A stretch of DNA of 64,000 bases from Ruminococcus flavefaciens MA2007 (GTDB taxonomy: Bacteria; Bacillota; Clostridia; Oscillospirales; Ruminococcaceae). Position numbers and translations under genes: made by a program. The notes under the pieces are model-generated. The model searched no databases. It was not told where the DNA came from and saw only the letters and a list, made by a program, of their open reading frames with translations. Where the stretch lies: NCBI RefSeq assembly GCF_000621845.1, contig NZ_JHXF01000006.1, positions 62,001-126,000 on the forward strand, read 5' to 3'. This document shows, piece after piece, positions 52,860 through 62,719 of this stretch. Positions within the stretch are counted from its first letter, which is position 1, and each line of letters starts with the position of its first letter.

Positions 52860-53918
52860 TTGATACAGACAGAGGATATGGAGTTCGCTCCGAGGATAAT
52901 AACTCCCGAGAATACCACGGAGGACAGCGACGTCGAGATAAGTCTCAGACCGCAGACTCTCCACGAGTATATCGGTCAGGACAAGGTCAAGGAAAACCTC
53001 GCAATATACATCGAGGCTGCAAAGCGCAGGAGCGAGCCTCTTGACCATGTGCTGCTGTACGGACCTCCGGGACTGGGAAAGACCACTCTTTCCTCAATAA
53101 TCGCACATGAGCTGGGAGTGAACCTCCGCGTTACCACAGGTCCTGCCATTGAAAAGCCGGGAGACCTGGTATCGCTTCTCACCAGCCTTTCCGACAACGA
53201 CGTACTATTCATAGACGAGATACACAGACTGTCCCGTGCGGTAGAGGAGATACTCTACCCTGCACTGGAGGACAGAGTAATAGATATAATCATCGGCAAA
53301 GGTCCCTCCGCACGTTCAATACGTATGGACCTGAAACCCTTTACCCTTATCGGAGCTACCACCAGAGCAGGACAGCTCTCGGCGCCTCTCCGTGACCGTT
53401 TTGGCGTTATACAGCGCTTGGAGCTGTATACCAAGGAGCAGCTCACGGATATCGTCCGCAGGAGCTCCATGATACTGGGTATACCCTGTACCGCTGACGG
53501 TGCGGCAGAGATAGCAGGCAGGGCGAGAGGCACGCCGCGTATAGCGAACCGACTTCTCAAAAGAGTCAGGGACTTTGCAGATGTAATGGGCAACGGACAG
53601 ATAACACAGGAGATAGCTTCTATAGCTCTCAGCCGACTGGATATCGACGCATTGGGGCTTGACGGTCTTGACAGGCGTATGCTTGAAATGATAATCAAGG
53701 GCTACGGCGGCGGACCTGTCGGACTTGAAACTCTCGCTTCGGCAATAAACGAGGAAAGCGTTACCCTTGAGGATATATGCGAGCCTTTCCTCATGCAGCT
53801 GGGATTCTTAGGGAGAACTCCCCGCGGCAGAGTTGCTACCCGTCTTGCTTATGAGCATCTTGGCATAGCTGCTCCCGAGCAGACTGCGGCTGCCGATGAG
53901 GGGCAGATGAGCTTCTGA
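52860..53918 (+). CDS. ruvB: Holliday junction branch-migration motor RuvB
   Basis: AAA+ hexameric motor that drives branch migration. The 352-residue protein has the P-loop GPPGLGKTT at 68-76, Walker B DEIHR, sensor 1 GATTRAG, the arginine finger region and the C-terminal winged helix with [16 protein letters not shown]. Start is TTG 52860 after AGAGGTG; ATG 52878 is a possible shorter start that would not remove any conserved part. Confidence 0.97.
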   Translation: MIQTEDMEFAPRIITPENTTEDSDVEISLRPQTLHEYIGQDKVKENLAIYIEAAKRRSEPLDHVLLYGPPGLGKTTLSSIIAHELGVNLRVTTGPAIEKPGDLVSLLTSLSDNDVLFIDEIHRLSRAVEEILYPALEDRVIDIIIGKGPSARSIRMDLKPFTLIGATTRAGQLSAPLRDRFGVIQRLELYTKEQLTDIVRRSSMILGIPCTADGAAEIAGRARGTPRIANRLLKRVRDFADVMGNGQITQEIASIALSRLDIDALGLDGLDRRMLEMIIKGYGGGPVGLETLASAINEESVTLEDICEPFLMQLGFLGRTPRGRVATRLAYEHLGIAAPEQTAAADEGQMSF

Positions 53919-53948
53919 AGCTTCTCTCATTTGGGGAGATGAGTATTT

Positions 53949-54476
53949 ATGTTTGGTCTGGCTTCATGGAAATACAATCTGAAATACAACACAGAACGGG
54001 TACAGCAGCCCGAATTCGGAAAAATGATAAACGGACAGGGCATGGGGCTGGTCTCAAAGCTTCGCTACGGCATTTGTCCCATGAGCTTCAACGGCTGTGA
54101 GGTCATAGCCGTGCATAATGCTCTGGTTTACCTGAATATGCCGCAGAAGCTTACGGAGGTAGCCTTCTATATGGAGCGTTTCCGCCTGCTCATGGGCTTT
54201 TTCGGCTGCAATGTGTATATGCTGGGCAGGGCTCTGGCGCATTTCGAGGCGCTGTGTCCCCGTATAAAGAGCATTGACGGCGCAGAGGCGTTCATAATCA
54301 CTTTCTGGACAAAGCAGCCCTTTCTGTCGTCTATCCACACGGTGTTCTGCGTAAAGACCGCAGGGGGAATAAAGGTCTATAACCGCTACAACAACGTGGA
54401 TACCACGTATTTATGCGCAAATGTGGAGGAAATAGCAGGAAAGCGTCCTCCGATAGCCATATACAAGATAAAATAA
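53949..54476 (+). CDS. Putative papain-like cysteine peptidase or related fold
   Basis: A 175-residue soluble protein of unknown function. The stretch FNGCEVIAVHNALVYL puts C50 at the start of a helix, as the nucleophile of papain-like folds, and SSIHTVFCVKTAGGIKVYNRYN gives H130 on a strand and N145 or N148 further on, so a Cys-His-Asn triad is possible. Similar GC-E-A-x-HNAL patterns occur in C39-like and transglutaminase-like proteins. There is no signal peptide, so a cytoplasmic target is expected. It is encoded between ruvB and glmM with short gaps; the match is by eye only. Confidence 0.6.
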   Translation: MFGLASWKYNLKYNTERVQQPEFGKMINGQGMGLVSKLRYGICPMSFNGCEVIAVHNALVYLNMPQKLTEVAFYMERFRLLMGFFGCNVYMLGRALAHFEALCPRIKSIDGAEAFIITFWTKQPFLSSIHTVFCVKTAGGIKVYNRYNNVDTTYLCANVEEIAGKRPPIAIYKIK

Positions 54477-54488
54477 GGAGACTATTCA

Positions 54489-55847
54489 ATGGCAAAATTG
54501 TTCGGGACCGACGGTCCGAGAGGTATTGCGGTGACCGACCTCACCTGCGAGCTTGCCATGCAGACGGGAAGAGCCGCTGCACTGGTGCTTGCGAAAAAGG
54601 GCGGCGGAAAAACTAAAATACTCATCGGCAAGGATACGAGACTATCCTCAGACGCCCTTGAAGCGGCTGTCTGTGCAGGGATATGCTCCGTCGGTGCTGA
54701 CGCCGAGCTTTTAGGCGTAGTGCCTACCCCTGCTGTGGCTCACCTCATAGGTACCCACGAGGCAGATGGCGGCATTATGATATCGGGCAGCCATAACAGT
54801 GCCGAATTCAACGGCATAAAGATATTTTCCTCAAAGGGACATAAGATTATGGAGGAGGCTGAGGACGAGATAGAACATCTTGTACTATACGCCCCCGAAG
54901 AGATAAAGCTCAGCTCCCATGAAGATGTGGGCAGAGTCATACACTGTGAAAACGCCATAGGCGAATACATCAGCCATATAAAGGAGATAATCTCCGACGA
55001 CCTCAGCGGATTTAAAGTTGCTCTGGACTGTGCAAACGGCTGTGCGGCGTATACCGCCGAGAAGCTGTTTACCGCTCTTGGAGCAGAGGTTCTTGTCATA
55101 GCCGACAAGCCTGACGGTCACAACATAAATAAGGACTGCGGCAGTACCCACGTACATCACCTTATGGAGTACGTTGCGGAAAAGGGCTGCGACTGCGGAC
55201 TTGCCTTTGACGGTGACGCAGACCGCTGTATAGCCGTTGACGAGCAGGGACTCATGATAGACGGCGACAGGCTTATCGCCATATTCGCCCGAAGCATGAA
55301 AGCCCATGACAAGCTTGACAATAATGCGGCGGTAGTTACGCCCATGAGCTGCCTCGGACTGCGGAAATACGCCGCAGCCAACGATATAAGGCTGGTCAGC
55401 TCGGGAGCAGGCATCCGCTACGTGCTGGAGCGTATGCTGGAGGGCGGCTACAAGCTGGGCGGCGAGCCCAACGGACATATCATCTTCCTTGACGACGCAG
55501 GCACAGGCGACGGACAGCTGGCAGGTGCACGGCTGCTGAGCATAATGAAGCAAAGCGGCATGAAGCTCAGCGAGCTTGCAGGCGATATGCCTGCATATCC
55601 GCAGGTGAAGCTCAACGTCAAGATACCCACGCACTACAAGGAGCTCTGGAAAAACGAAAAGACTGTTACCGACCTCATTGAGGAGTACGAACAGGAGCTT
55701 GGCAGCGAGGGCAGGATACTGGTGCGTGAAAGCGGAAAAGAGCCAATAGTCCGTATAATGACCGAGGGGAAAGACTTCGGGCGCATAAACGATATGGCAG
55801 TTGAGATAGCTCAGCGTATAAAGGAAAGCTGCGCGTTCAGAGCATGA
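54489..55847 (+). CDS. glmM: Phosphoglucosamine mutase
   Basis: Converts glucosamine-6-phosphate to glucosamine-1-phosphate for UDP-GlcNAc and peptidoglycan. The 452-residue protein has the active serine S101 in ISGSHNSAEFNGIK, the metal loop DGDADR and the C-terminal phosphate-binding RESGKEPIVRIM. Two positions depart from the usual form: GTDGPRG for GTDGVRG, and ISGSHNS for ISASHNP; the catalytic serine is kept. AAGGAG precedes ATG 54489. Confidence 0.93.
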   Translation: MAKLFGTDGPRGIAVTDLTCELAMQTGRAAALVLAKKGGGKTKILIGKDTRLSSDALEAAVCAGICSVGADAELLGVVPTPAVAHLIGTHEADGGIMISGSHNSAEFNGIKIFSSKGHKIMEEAEDEIEHLVLYAPEEIKLSSHEDVGRVIHCENAIGEYISHIKEIISDDLSGFKVALDCANGCAAYTAEKLFTALGAEVLVIADKPDGHNINKDCGSTHVHHLMEYVAEKGCDCGLAFDGDADRCIAVDEQGLMIDGDRLIAIFARSMKAHDKLDNNAAVVTPMSCLGLRKYAAANDIRLVSSGAGIRYVLERMLEGGYKLGGEPNGHIIFLDDAGTGDGQLAGARLLSIMKQSGMKLSELAGDMPAYPQVKLNVKIPTHYKELWKNEKTVTDLIEEYEQELGSEGRILVRESGKEPIVRIMTEGKDFGRINDMAVEIAQRIKESCAFRA

Positions 55848-55875
55848 GCGCGATGAAATATAAGGAGCATTTATT

Positions 55876-56748
55876 TTGAGAACAGCAAATAACTGGAAGG
55901 ACTATAAGATATTAGATACATCGGACGGCGAAAAGCTGGAAACATGGGGCGGCGTAAGCCTTGTGCGCCCCGATCCCCAGATAATCTGGAAGACCGAGCG
56001 CACCGATCCCCTGTGGAAAACAGCCGACGGACACTATCACCGCTCAAATCAGGGCGGCGGCAAGTGGGAGTTCCGCAAAAGACTGTCCGAGTCTTGGAAT
56101 ATAAGCTACGGCGACCTTACCTTCAATATCCGTCCCACAGGCTTCAAGCACACGGGACTTTTCCCCGAGCAGGCTGTGAACTGGGATTTCATGGCGGATA
56201 AGATAAGGAATGCAGGCCGCGAGATAAACGTGCTGAACCTGTTCGCTTACACAGGGGGAGCTACCCTTGCCTGTGCAGCAGCAGGAGCTTCCGTATGCCA
56301 TGTTGACGCTTCAAAGGGCATGGTGCAGTGGGCGCGTGACAACGCGGCGGCTTCGGGACTTACCGAAAAGCCTATCCGCTGGATAGTGGACGACTGCGAG
56401 AAGTTCATCGCCCGTGAGATACGCCGCGGCAGAAAGTACGACGCGGTCGTCATGGATCCTCCAAGCTACGGCAGAGGTCCGGGAGGCGAGGTCTGGAAGC
56501 TTGAAAACTGCGTTTACGACCTTGTGAAGCTATGCTCGGGAGTTCTCTCCGACGATCCGCTTTTCTTCCTGATAAACAGCTATACCACTGGACTTTCACC
56601 CTCGGTAATGGGCTATATACTGGGAACAGTCCTCACGGACAGATTCGGCGGAAGCGTAAGCTTCGACGAGATAGGACTTCCCGTAAAGTCAACGGGAATG
56701 ACCTTGCCCTGCGGCTCCACCGCGATCTGGCAAGCTGAGCCAGCTTGA
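55876..56748 (+). CDS. Class I SAM-dependent RNA methyltransferase (RlmI/RlmK-like)
   Basis: A 290-residue methyltransferase of the group that includes the 23S rRNA m5C/m7G enzymes RlmI and RlmK. Motifs: VLNLFAYTGGATLACAAAGA (SAM binding), HVDASKGMVQWARDN, and the catalytic-type MDPPSYGRGPGGEVW. No PUA domain is present, as in many Firmicutes members. Start is TTG 55876 with AAGGAG nine bases before. The RNA target is unknown. Confidence 0.83.
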   Translation: MRTANNWKDYKILDTSDGEKLETWGGVSLVRPDPQIIWKTERTDPLWKTADGHYHRSNQGGGKWEFRKRLSESWNISYGDLTFNIRPTGFKHTGLFPEQAVNWDFMADKIRNAGREINVLNLFAYTGGATLACAAAGASVCHVDASKGMVQWARDNAAASGLTEKPIRWIVDDCEKFIAREIRRGRKYDAVVMDPPSYGRGPGGEVWKLENCVYDLVKLCSGVLSDDPLFFLINSYTTGLSPSVMGYILGTVLTDRFGGSVSFDEIGLPVKSTGMTLPCGSTAIWQAEPA

Positions 56749-56996
56749 CCGCTTCTACGTTGACGCTCGTAAACTCGCTTACTGTTATAAAAAACGATGA
56801 TCTTACATCGCTTACAGCACTTAATGATATGTAGGGGCGAACAATGTTCGCCCGAGAGTAACGATGTAATTTTTAATGACCAACTGTAGGGGAGCCCGCC
56901 CTCGGGCTCCCGAGAATGATGAAATGATATTATGTATCAATTGTAGGGACGAATATTGGGCGTCCGAAACAATGTTTTTATGATATAGGAGAAAAA
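56749..56996. repeat. Intergenic region with three tandem GTAGGGG palindromes
   Basis: Between 56831 and 56968 three units stand in line: GTAGGGGCGAACAATGTTCG (56831), GTAGGGGAGCCCGCCCTCGG (56886) and GTAGGGACGAATATTGGGCG (56943), each able to form a hairpin with its own right half. Before them (56749-56830) I see no gene; TTGACG at 56760 and TATAAA at 56786 are 20 bases apart, too far for a convincing promoter. Confidence 0.85.
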
Positions 56997-57197
56997 ATGG
57001 GAAAAGAAGAAAGATTTGTAAGGATATACAGTCAGAGAACCGCATTAAGATCGACCGAAATACTTGTTGATACTGTAACAGGGGTAAATTATATGTATCA
57101 CGCATGGGCAAATACAGGCGGTCTTACGGTAATGCTTGACAAGGACGGCAAACCTGTGATCTCGTCCCCTGACGAGATAAAAGCATTGAAGAAATAA
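56997..57197 (+). CDS. Small DUF6440-like protein
   Basis: A 66-residue protein, MGKEERFVRIYSQRTALRST at the start, with a core LVDTVTGVNYMYHA and GGLTVMLDKDGKPVIS that I associate with the DUF6440 family of short clostridial proteins. No function is known. No signal or membrane segment. ATAGGAG precedes ATG 56997; ecfA1 begins 9 bases after its stop, so it is probably cotranscribed with the ECF module. Confidence 0.75.
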   Translation: MGKEERFVRIYSQRTALRSTEILVDTVTGVNYMYHAWANTGGLTVMLDKDGKPVISSPDEIKALKK

Positions 57198-57206
57198 AGG
57201 GAAAAT

Positions 57207-58058
57207 ATGGAAAATATAATCGAAATAAAAGGTCTGCACTTTGCCTATGACGCCGACGACGAGGAAAAGAAGTCCGTTGAAGTCCTCAAGGGCATAGACC
57301 TTGACATAAAGCAGGGGGAGTTCGTAGCGGTGCTCGGGCACAACGGCTGCGGAAAATCCACCCTTGCCAAACATCTGAACGCTATACTGCTCCCCACTGA
57401 GGGAACTGTCATAGTGGACGGCATAGACACAAAGGACGAGGACAAGCTTTTCGAGCTCCGTCAGAGGGCAGGAATGGTGTTCCAGAATCCCGACAACCAG
57501 ATAGTTTCGTCTGTTGTTGAGGAGGACGTGGCATTTGCCCTTGAAAACCTCGGCGTACCCTATGAGGAAATGCGCCGACGAGTGGACGAGAGCCTTAAAG
57601 CCGTGGGTATGTACGATTACAGGCTCCACTCGCCAAGTCAGCTCTCGGGCGGACAGAAGCAGCGAGTGGCTATCGCAGGCATAATCGCCATGCAGCCTAA
57701 GTGCATAATCCTCGACGAGCCCACTGCTATGCTGGATCCGCAGGGACGAAAGGAAGTCCTTGCCACCATACACCGCATGAACCGCGAACAGGGCATAACC
57801 ATAGTCCTCATCACACACTATATGGACGAGGCTGCGGACTGTGACCGCGTTGTGGTCATGGACAAGGGACAGGTAGTTCTTGACAACGTCCCCGAGAAGG
57901 TCTTCTCACAGGTGGAAAAGCTCAAGGCTATCGGGCTTGACGTACCGCAGGTAACTGAGCTTGTCTGGGAGCTCCGCAAGGCAGGCTGTGATATCTCTCC
58001 CGAGATAATCACGGAAAAGGACTGCGTTGCGGCGATAGAAAAGCTGTTTGGCAACTGA
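57207..58058 (+). CDS. ecfA1: ECF transporter ATPase A1
   Basis: One of two ATPases of the energy-coupling factor module that powers uptake of vitamins and metals by exchangeable S components. The 283-residue protein has the P-loop [10 protein letters not shown]-loop VFQNPDNQ, signature [13 protein letters not shown], Walker [14 protein letters not shown] and the switch histidine in ITHYMDEA. It leads ecfA1-ecfA2-ecfT. No S-component gene is nearby, so this is the shared group II module. Confidence 0.95.
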   Translation: MENIIEIKGLHFAYDADDEEKKSVEVLKGIDLDIKQGEFVAVLGHNGCGKSTLAKHLNAILLPTEGTVIVDGIDTKDEDKLFELRQRAGMVFQNPDNQIVSSVVEEDVAFALENLGVPYEEMRRRVDESLKAVGMYDYRLHSPSQLSGGQKQRVAIAGIIAMQPKCIILDEPTAMLDPQGRKEVLATIHRMNREQGITIVLITHYMDEAADCDRVVVMDKGQVVLDNVPEKVFSQVEKLKAIGLDVPQVTELVWELRKAGCDISPEIITEKDCVAAIEKLFGN

Positions 58059-58097
58059 GTACATGGTACTCGCACAGGAAAGAAAAGGAGAATAGAA

Positions 58098-58961
58098 TTG
58101 GCTATCCTTGAAACACAGGAGCTTACATACACCTACAGCGTGGGTACACCCTTTGAAAAGACCGCTGTAGACCATGTGAGCCTTAAAATAGAAGAGGGCG
58201 AAATGGTAGGCGTCATGGGGCACACAGGATCAGGCAAATCCACGCTTATACAGCATTTCAACGGACTTCTCAAGCCTACGTCGGGCAAGGTGCTCCTTGA
58301 GGGCAAGGACATCTGGGCTGACAAGGAAAAGATACGTGACGTCCGCTTCAAGGTGGGACTTGTTTTCCAGTACCCCGAGTATCAGATATTCGAGGAGACC
58401 GTCTACAAGGACATCGCCTTCGGTCCCAAGAATATGGGACTTGATGAAGCCGAGATAAAGCGCCGCGTATATGAGACAGCCCATGATATCGGTCTCAAAG
58501 AGGAACTCCTCGAACGCTCACCCTTTGAGCTCTCGGGCGGTCAGAAGCGCCGCGTTGCTATCGCAGGCGTAATGGCTATGGAGCCCAAGGTGCTCATACT
58601 GGACGAGCCCACCGCAGGTCTTGATCCTGCGGGACGAGACAAGATACTCGACCACATCAGGCGCTATCACGAGCGCACCAAGAATACAATACTCATAGTT
58701 TCTCACAGCATGGAGGACATTGCCACATTTGCGGACAAGATACTTGTCATGAGCAAGGCTAAGCTCTTCTGCTACGATGAGACTGTAAATGTCTTCGCAA
58801 GAGCCGATGAGATATCAGATATCGGTCTTGACGTACCACAGATAACAAAGGTCTTCGGAGAGCTGAGACGCAGAGGTCTGGACTTCGGCAAAGAGGTCTA
58901 CACAGTGGGCTATGCCCGCGACCTGCTTCTGAAGCACCTGAAGGACAGGGAGGTACGCTGA
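58098..58961 (+). CDS. ecfA2: ECF transporter ATPase A2
   Basis: The second ECF ATPase, 287 residues: P-loop GHTGSGKST, Q-loop VFQYPEYQ, LSGGQKRRVAIAG, LILDEPTAGLDP and SHSMED. The VFQYPEYQLFE-type Q-loop is a hallmark of A2. Start is TTG 58098 with AAAAGGAG eight bases before. The stop shares bases with the ecfT start. Confidence 0.95.
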   Translation: MAILETQELTYTYSVGTPFEKTAVDHVSLKIEEGEMVGVMGHTGSGKSTLIQHFNGLLKPTSGKVLLEGKDIWADKEKIRDVRFKVGLVFQYPEYQIFEETVYKDIAFGPKNMGLDEAEIKRRVYETAHDIGLKEELLERSPFELSGGQKRRVAIAGVMAMEPKVLILDEPTAGLDPAGRDKILDHIRRYHERTKNTILIVSHSMEDIATFADKILVMSKAKLFCYDETVNVFARADEISDIGLDVPQITKVFGELRRRGLDFGKEVYTVGYARDLLLKHLKDREVR

Positions 58962-59767
58962 TGCTGAGAGATATCACCATAGGACAGTACTTCCCGGGGA
59001 ACAGCATTATCCACAGGCTTGATCCCCGATTCAAGATAGTAATAACCCTGCTCTACATCATCATGCTCTTTTCGGGAGGACACTACATCTGTCTCCTTAT
59101 AGGAGCTGTGTATACCTTCGGAGCTATACTCCTTTCGGGCATACCCATGAAGATGTTCTGGAAGAGCGTAAAGCCCCTTTTGCCGTTTCTGCTCATAACA
59201 GCAACGCTGAATCTGCTGCTCATGGGTACGGGAGAGGTGATTTGGCAGTGGAAATTCCTTAAAATAACCGAAAACGGACTGAATACCAGCGTATTCATGG
59301 TCATCAGGATAGTGCTCCTCATTATGGGAAGCTCCCTGCTGACCTATACAACGTCCCCTATAACACTTACAGACGCTATCGAGCGGCTGCTCTCGCCGCT
59401 GAGAAAGATAAAATTTCCCGTACATGAGCTGGCTATGATGATGTCCATTGCGCTCAGATTCATACCAACGCTCATCGAGGAAACTGACAAGATAATGTCG
59501 GCACAGAAAGCCCGTGGAGCCGAAATAGACACAGGAAGCTTCACGACGAGAGCAAAGAACCTCATATCCATACTTGTGCCCCTGTTCATATCCGCATTCA
59601 GACGTGCGGACGAGCTTGCCACAGCTATGGAGTGCCGCTGCTATCACGGCGGTGAGGGCAGAACAAGACTGAGACAGCTCAAATCTGCTCCGAGAGACTA
59701 TATCGCACTTGCCATAACCGTTCTTTTCCTTGCAGGAGTGATAGTTATAGGAAAGATACTGGATTAA
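58961..59767 (+). CDS. ecfT: ECF transporter transmembrane protein T
   Basis: The membrane scaffold that links S components to the ATPases. The 268-residue protein has about five or six membrane segments and two coupling helices. The first carries the usual Ala-Arg-Gly motif (QKARGAEIDTG); the second reads AMECRCYHGGEGRTR where ARG or ARC is usual, with a cysteine in place of alanine. The conserved arginine that contacts the ATPase is kept in both. Confidence 0.93.
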   Translation: MLRDITIGQYFPGNSIIHRLDPRFKIVITLLYIIMLFSGGHYICLLIGAVYTFGAILLSGIPMKMFWKSVKPLLPFLLITATLNLLLMGTGEVIWQWKFLKITENGLNTSVFMVIRIVLLIMGSSLLTYTTSPITLTDAIERLLSPLRKIKFPVHELAMMMSIALRFIPTLIEETDKIMSAQKARGAEIDTGSFTTRAKNLISILVPLFISAFRRADELATAMECRCYHGGEGRTRLRQLKSAPRDYIALAITVLFLAGVIVIGKILD

Positions 59768-59812
59768 CAGCTTTTGAGAATATATCACAGATAAAAACAA
59801 GAAAGGTTAGAA

Positions 59813-62719
59813 ATGAAACAAAAAGAAAAAAGGATCTCTTCCCGAATGCGCTGGGAGAGGTTCAGAAAGGGAAAATTCTACGAAATACTATATGAAAAAG
59901 GCATACTGTATTTTATTCTGTCATTCCTTATCCCTTTCAGCATACTCTGGTATGCTTTCGGGAGCTACGGGATACACCCCTTCGGAGACAGACAGATACT
60001 TGTAGTTGACCTGTGGCATCAGTATTACCCGTTTTTTCGCGTAGTGCGCGAAAAGCTGATAAACGGCGGTTCGTTCTTCTACTCATGGGAAAACGGACTG
60101 GGCACCAATTTCCTTTCCCTTATTTCGTACTATGCAGCAAGTCCGCTGAACTGGCTGTCGGTATTCTTTGACGACGACCACGTCCGCGACGCAATGACAT
60201 TTATCCTGAGCTGCAAGATAGGCTTCGCAGGAGCGTTTTTCAGCACATTCCTGCGGTATACCTACAAGCGCAAGGATTTTTCAATATGTATGTTCTCGGT
60301 GATGTATGCCCTTTGCAGCTATACTCTGGGCTATTACTGGAACGTTATGTGGTTCGACACAGTGGCGCTTTTCCCGCTGGTAATGCTGGGTATCGTAGCG
60401 CTCTGCCGCGAGGGAAAGTGGAAGGTCTTCACCTTAGCGCTCATGCTTTCGCTGGTGGCTAATTACTACATCGGCTATTTCACCTGTATTTTCTCGGTAT
60501 TTATGTTTGCTTCTGCGAGCATAATAGAGTGTAAGGGCATAAAGGACTGGTTCAGAAAGCTTTTGCTGATGATACGCTCATCTATCATCGGAGTAGGTCT
60601 CGGCGGCTTCATGCTGCTGCCTGCGTACTTCGGTCTGAAGCTGACCTACAGCGCCAACAACACCATGCCGAGGGATATATCCTTTTACGAGGATTGGAGA
60701 AAGATATTCGCACATCTTCTCTCCTATGACGCGCCCACAAAGGTGGACGGACTGCCGAACTTTGCCTGCGGAATGTTAGCGGTGCTCCTTTTCGGAGTAT
60801 TCCTCTTCTCATTCGGCATAAAGATAAGAGAAAAGATATCATCGCTGCTCATGCTGGCGATAATCGCCGTGAGCTGCAATATGAATATCCTCAACTTTAT
60901 CTGGCACGGTTTTCACTTCACCAACCAGATACCATACCGATTCGCCTTTATATTCAGCTTTGTGCTGGCGGCGGCGGCATTCAGAGCCTACGACATCATA
61001 CTTTCAAGGGGCATAAAGATATATCAGCTTGTGCTTATGGTCATAGCTCCTGCGGCAGTTGTCGTGCTCAATTACTACGCAGCAGGGAAGAAATTCGAGT
61101 TTGACGGTGCACTGAGAAGCTCCATTATCATAACGGGAGCATTCTGGCTCATATTCATAGCGGCGAAGATATTCCCCTTCAAGACGCCGAAAATGCGCAA
61201 CGCCATGATGACGCTGGCACTTGCGGCGGCAGTATTCAGCGAGTTTGTAAGCAATGCGCAGATAGGCGCAAAAACTGTTGATAATACAAGCTATAACGAT
61301 TATCCTACAAGATATGAGGAGGTAGAGGAGCTTCTCGAATGTACGAGAAAAACGGACAAGTCTCTGTTCTATCGCACCGAGATGTCCCAGACCTACACTC
61401 TCAATGACAGCGCACTCTACGGGTACCGCGGTCTGTCGCAGTTCTCATCGTCGGCTAACGTTTCCGTTACCACCCTGTGCAAGCGCTTGGGACTTTACGC
61501 TTCCGAGGCTGGCAACAGATACTACTACAGAACGTCAACTCCCGTGGTGAATTCCCTTATGGGAATAAAATACATCATCAAAAAGGACGGCGAGCTCAAT
61601 TCCGAGGAATGGGTGCTCGAAAAGATACAGACTGCGGACACAACGAATCTCTATGAGAACCGCTATCCGCTGTCGCTGGGATTCATGGTGGACGAGAATA
61701 TCCTCAATATGGTGGATAACAGCGGCGCCAATCCCTTTGAGTACCAGAACGAGCTTATCAGATGCGCTACGGGCGTTGAGGAAAAGCTTTTCGTAGCCCA
61801 GCCCGTTGCTCTTGCAGAGTATGACGGACTTGACATCACCAAAAACGGCTACGGAAACTACACCTTCCAGAATGACAGCGACCAGCCTACAGGCAGTGCC
61901 ACCTATACCTTTGACTGTATCGACGGCAGCTACCTCTACGGCTATGCAAACGGTACGGGCGGCACCTGCGACTCGCTTGAGATAAAGTGCGGCGACGTCC
62001 TCATAGACTCGGGCAAGCTCATTGACAGCTACCCCATAGTTTTCCCGATGGGAAACGGACAGGGCGGCGAGAGCTCCACAGTTAAGATAATTTCCAACGA
62101 GAAGCATAAGTCGGGCAATTTCAAGATAATGGTATACGCTTTGAGTCAGGATACCTTTGAAAAAGCCTACTGTGCTGTTGCAGATGAACAGCTCCGCATA
62201 AAGCGCTTCAAGGATACCGATATACTGGGCTCTGTTGAAGCAAAGCGCGACGGGATAATGTTCCTGTCGATACCCTATGAAAAGGGCTGGAGCGTATATA
62301 TCGACGGCAAAAAGGCAGAGACCTTCAAGCTTTTGCAGGCTGTGCTGGGCGTAAGAGTCTCCGCAGGCAGGCACGATATCGAACTGAAGTATACTCCCGA
62401 GGGCTTCCCTCTGGGTGTTACTATATCTTTACTCAGCTTTGTGCTGTTCGTATTCTGTATCATCTGTGACCGCAGACGCAGGATACGCCGACAGGCGCTG
62501 GCAGCGGAAGCTGCGGCGGCTCAGGCAGCAGCAGAGCAGGAGGAAAATCCCTACAGGCAGGGAGCTGCTATCTATGACCAGCTTGGTATCCCCGATCCTA
62601 TGGATATTATCGGACGGGTTGAGGATTCCGAGGTAGTGCTCTATGACGGCAGCGAAACGGCTGAAAAGGAGGCGGATAATGCGCAATCTGAAAGTGATGA
62701 TAGCCTACAGAGGCACTAA
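59813..62719 (+). CDS. YfhO-family GT-C membrane glycosyltransferase
   Basis: A 968-residue membrane protein with about 13 hydrophobic segments, an extracytoplasmic domain (about 500-840) and a final membrane segment followed by an Ala/Glu-rich cytoplasmic tail. The first loop has VDLWHQYYPFFRVVREKL and GSFFYSWENGLGTNFLSL, the YfhO signature. YfhO in Bacillus and Listeria adds sugars to lipoteichoic or wall teichoic acid. Its place between ecfT and truA, normally neighbours, looks like an insertion. It extends 41 bases past the truA start. Confidence 0.85.
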   Translation: MKQKEKRISSRMRWERFRKGKFYEILYEKGILYFILSFLIPFSILWYAFGSYGIHPFGDRQILVVDLWHQYYPFFRVVREKLINGGSFFYSWENGLGTNFLSLISYYAASPLNWLSVFFDDDHVRDAMTFILSCKIGFAGAFFSTFLRYTYKRKDFSICMFSVMYALCSYTLGYYWNVMWFDTVALFPLVMLGIVALCREGKWKVFTLALMLSLVANYYIGYFTCIFSVFMFASASIIECKGIKDWFRKLLLMIRSSIIGVGLGGFMLLPAYFGLKLTYSANNTMPRDISFYEDWRKIFAHLLSYDAPTKVDGLPNFACGMLAVLLFGVFLFSFGIKIREKISSLLMLAIIAVSCNMNILNFIWHGFHFTNQIPYRFAFIFSFVLAAAAFRAYDIILSRGIKIYQLVLMVIAPAAVVVLNYYAAGKKFEFDGALRSSIIITGAFWLIFIAAKIFPFKTPKMRNAMMTLALAAAVFSEFVSNAQIGAKTVDNTSYNDYPTRYEEVEELLECTRKTDKSLFYRTEMSQTYTLNDSALYGYRGLSQFSSSANVSVTTLCKRLGLYASEAGNRYYYRTSTPVVNSLMGIKYIIKKDGELNSEEWVLEKIQTADTTNLYENRYPLSLGFMVDENILNMVDNSGANPFEYQNELIRCATGVEEKLFVAQPVALAEYDGLDITKNGYGNYTFQNDSDQPTGSATYTFDCIDGSYLYGYANGTGGTCDSLEIKCGDVLIDSGKLIDSYPIVFPMGNGQGGESSTVKIISNEKHKSGNFKIMVYALSQDTFEKAYCAVADEQLRIKRFKDTDILGSVEAKRDGIMFLSIPYEKGWSVYIDGKKAETFKLLQAVLGVRVSAGRHDIELKYTPEGFPLGVTISLLSFVLFVFCIICDRRRRIRRQALAAEAAAAQAAAEQEENPYRQGAAIYDQLGIPDPMDIIGRVEDSEVVLYDGSETAEKEADNAQSESDDSLQRH

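Noticed and set aside
56760-56791. Promoter for the DUF6440-ecf operon
   Set aside because: TTGACG and TATAAA are 20 bases apart, outside the usual 16-18, so it is not called as a feature.
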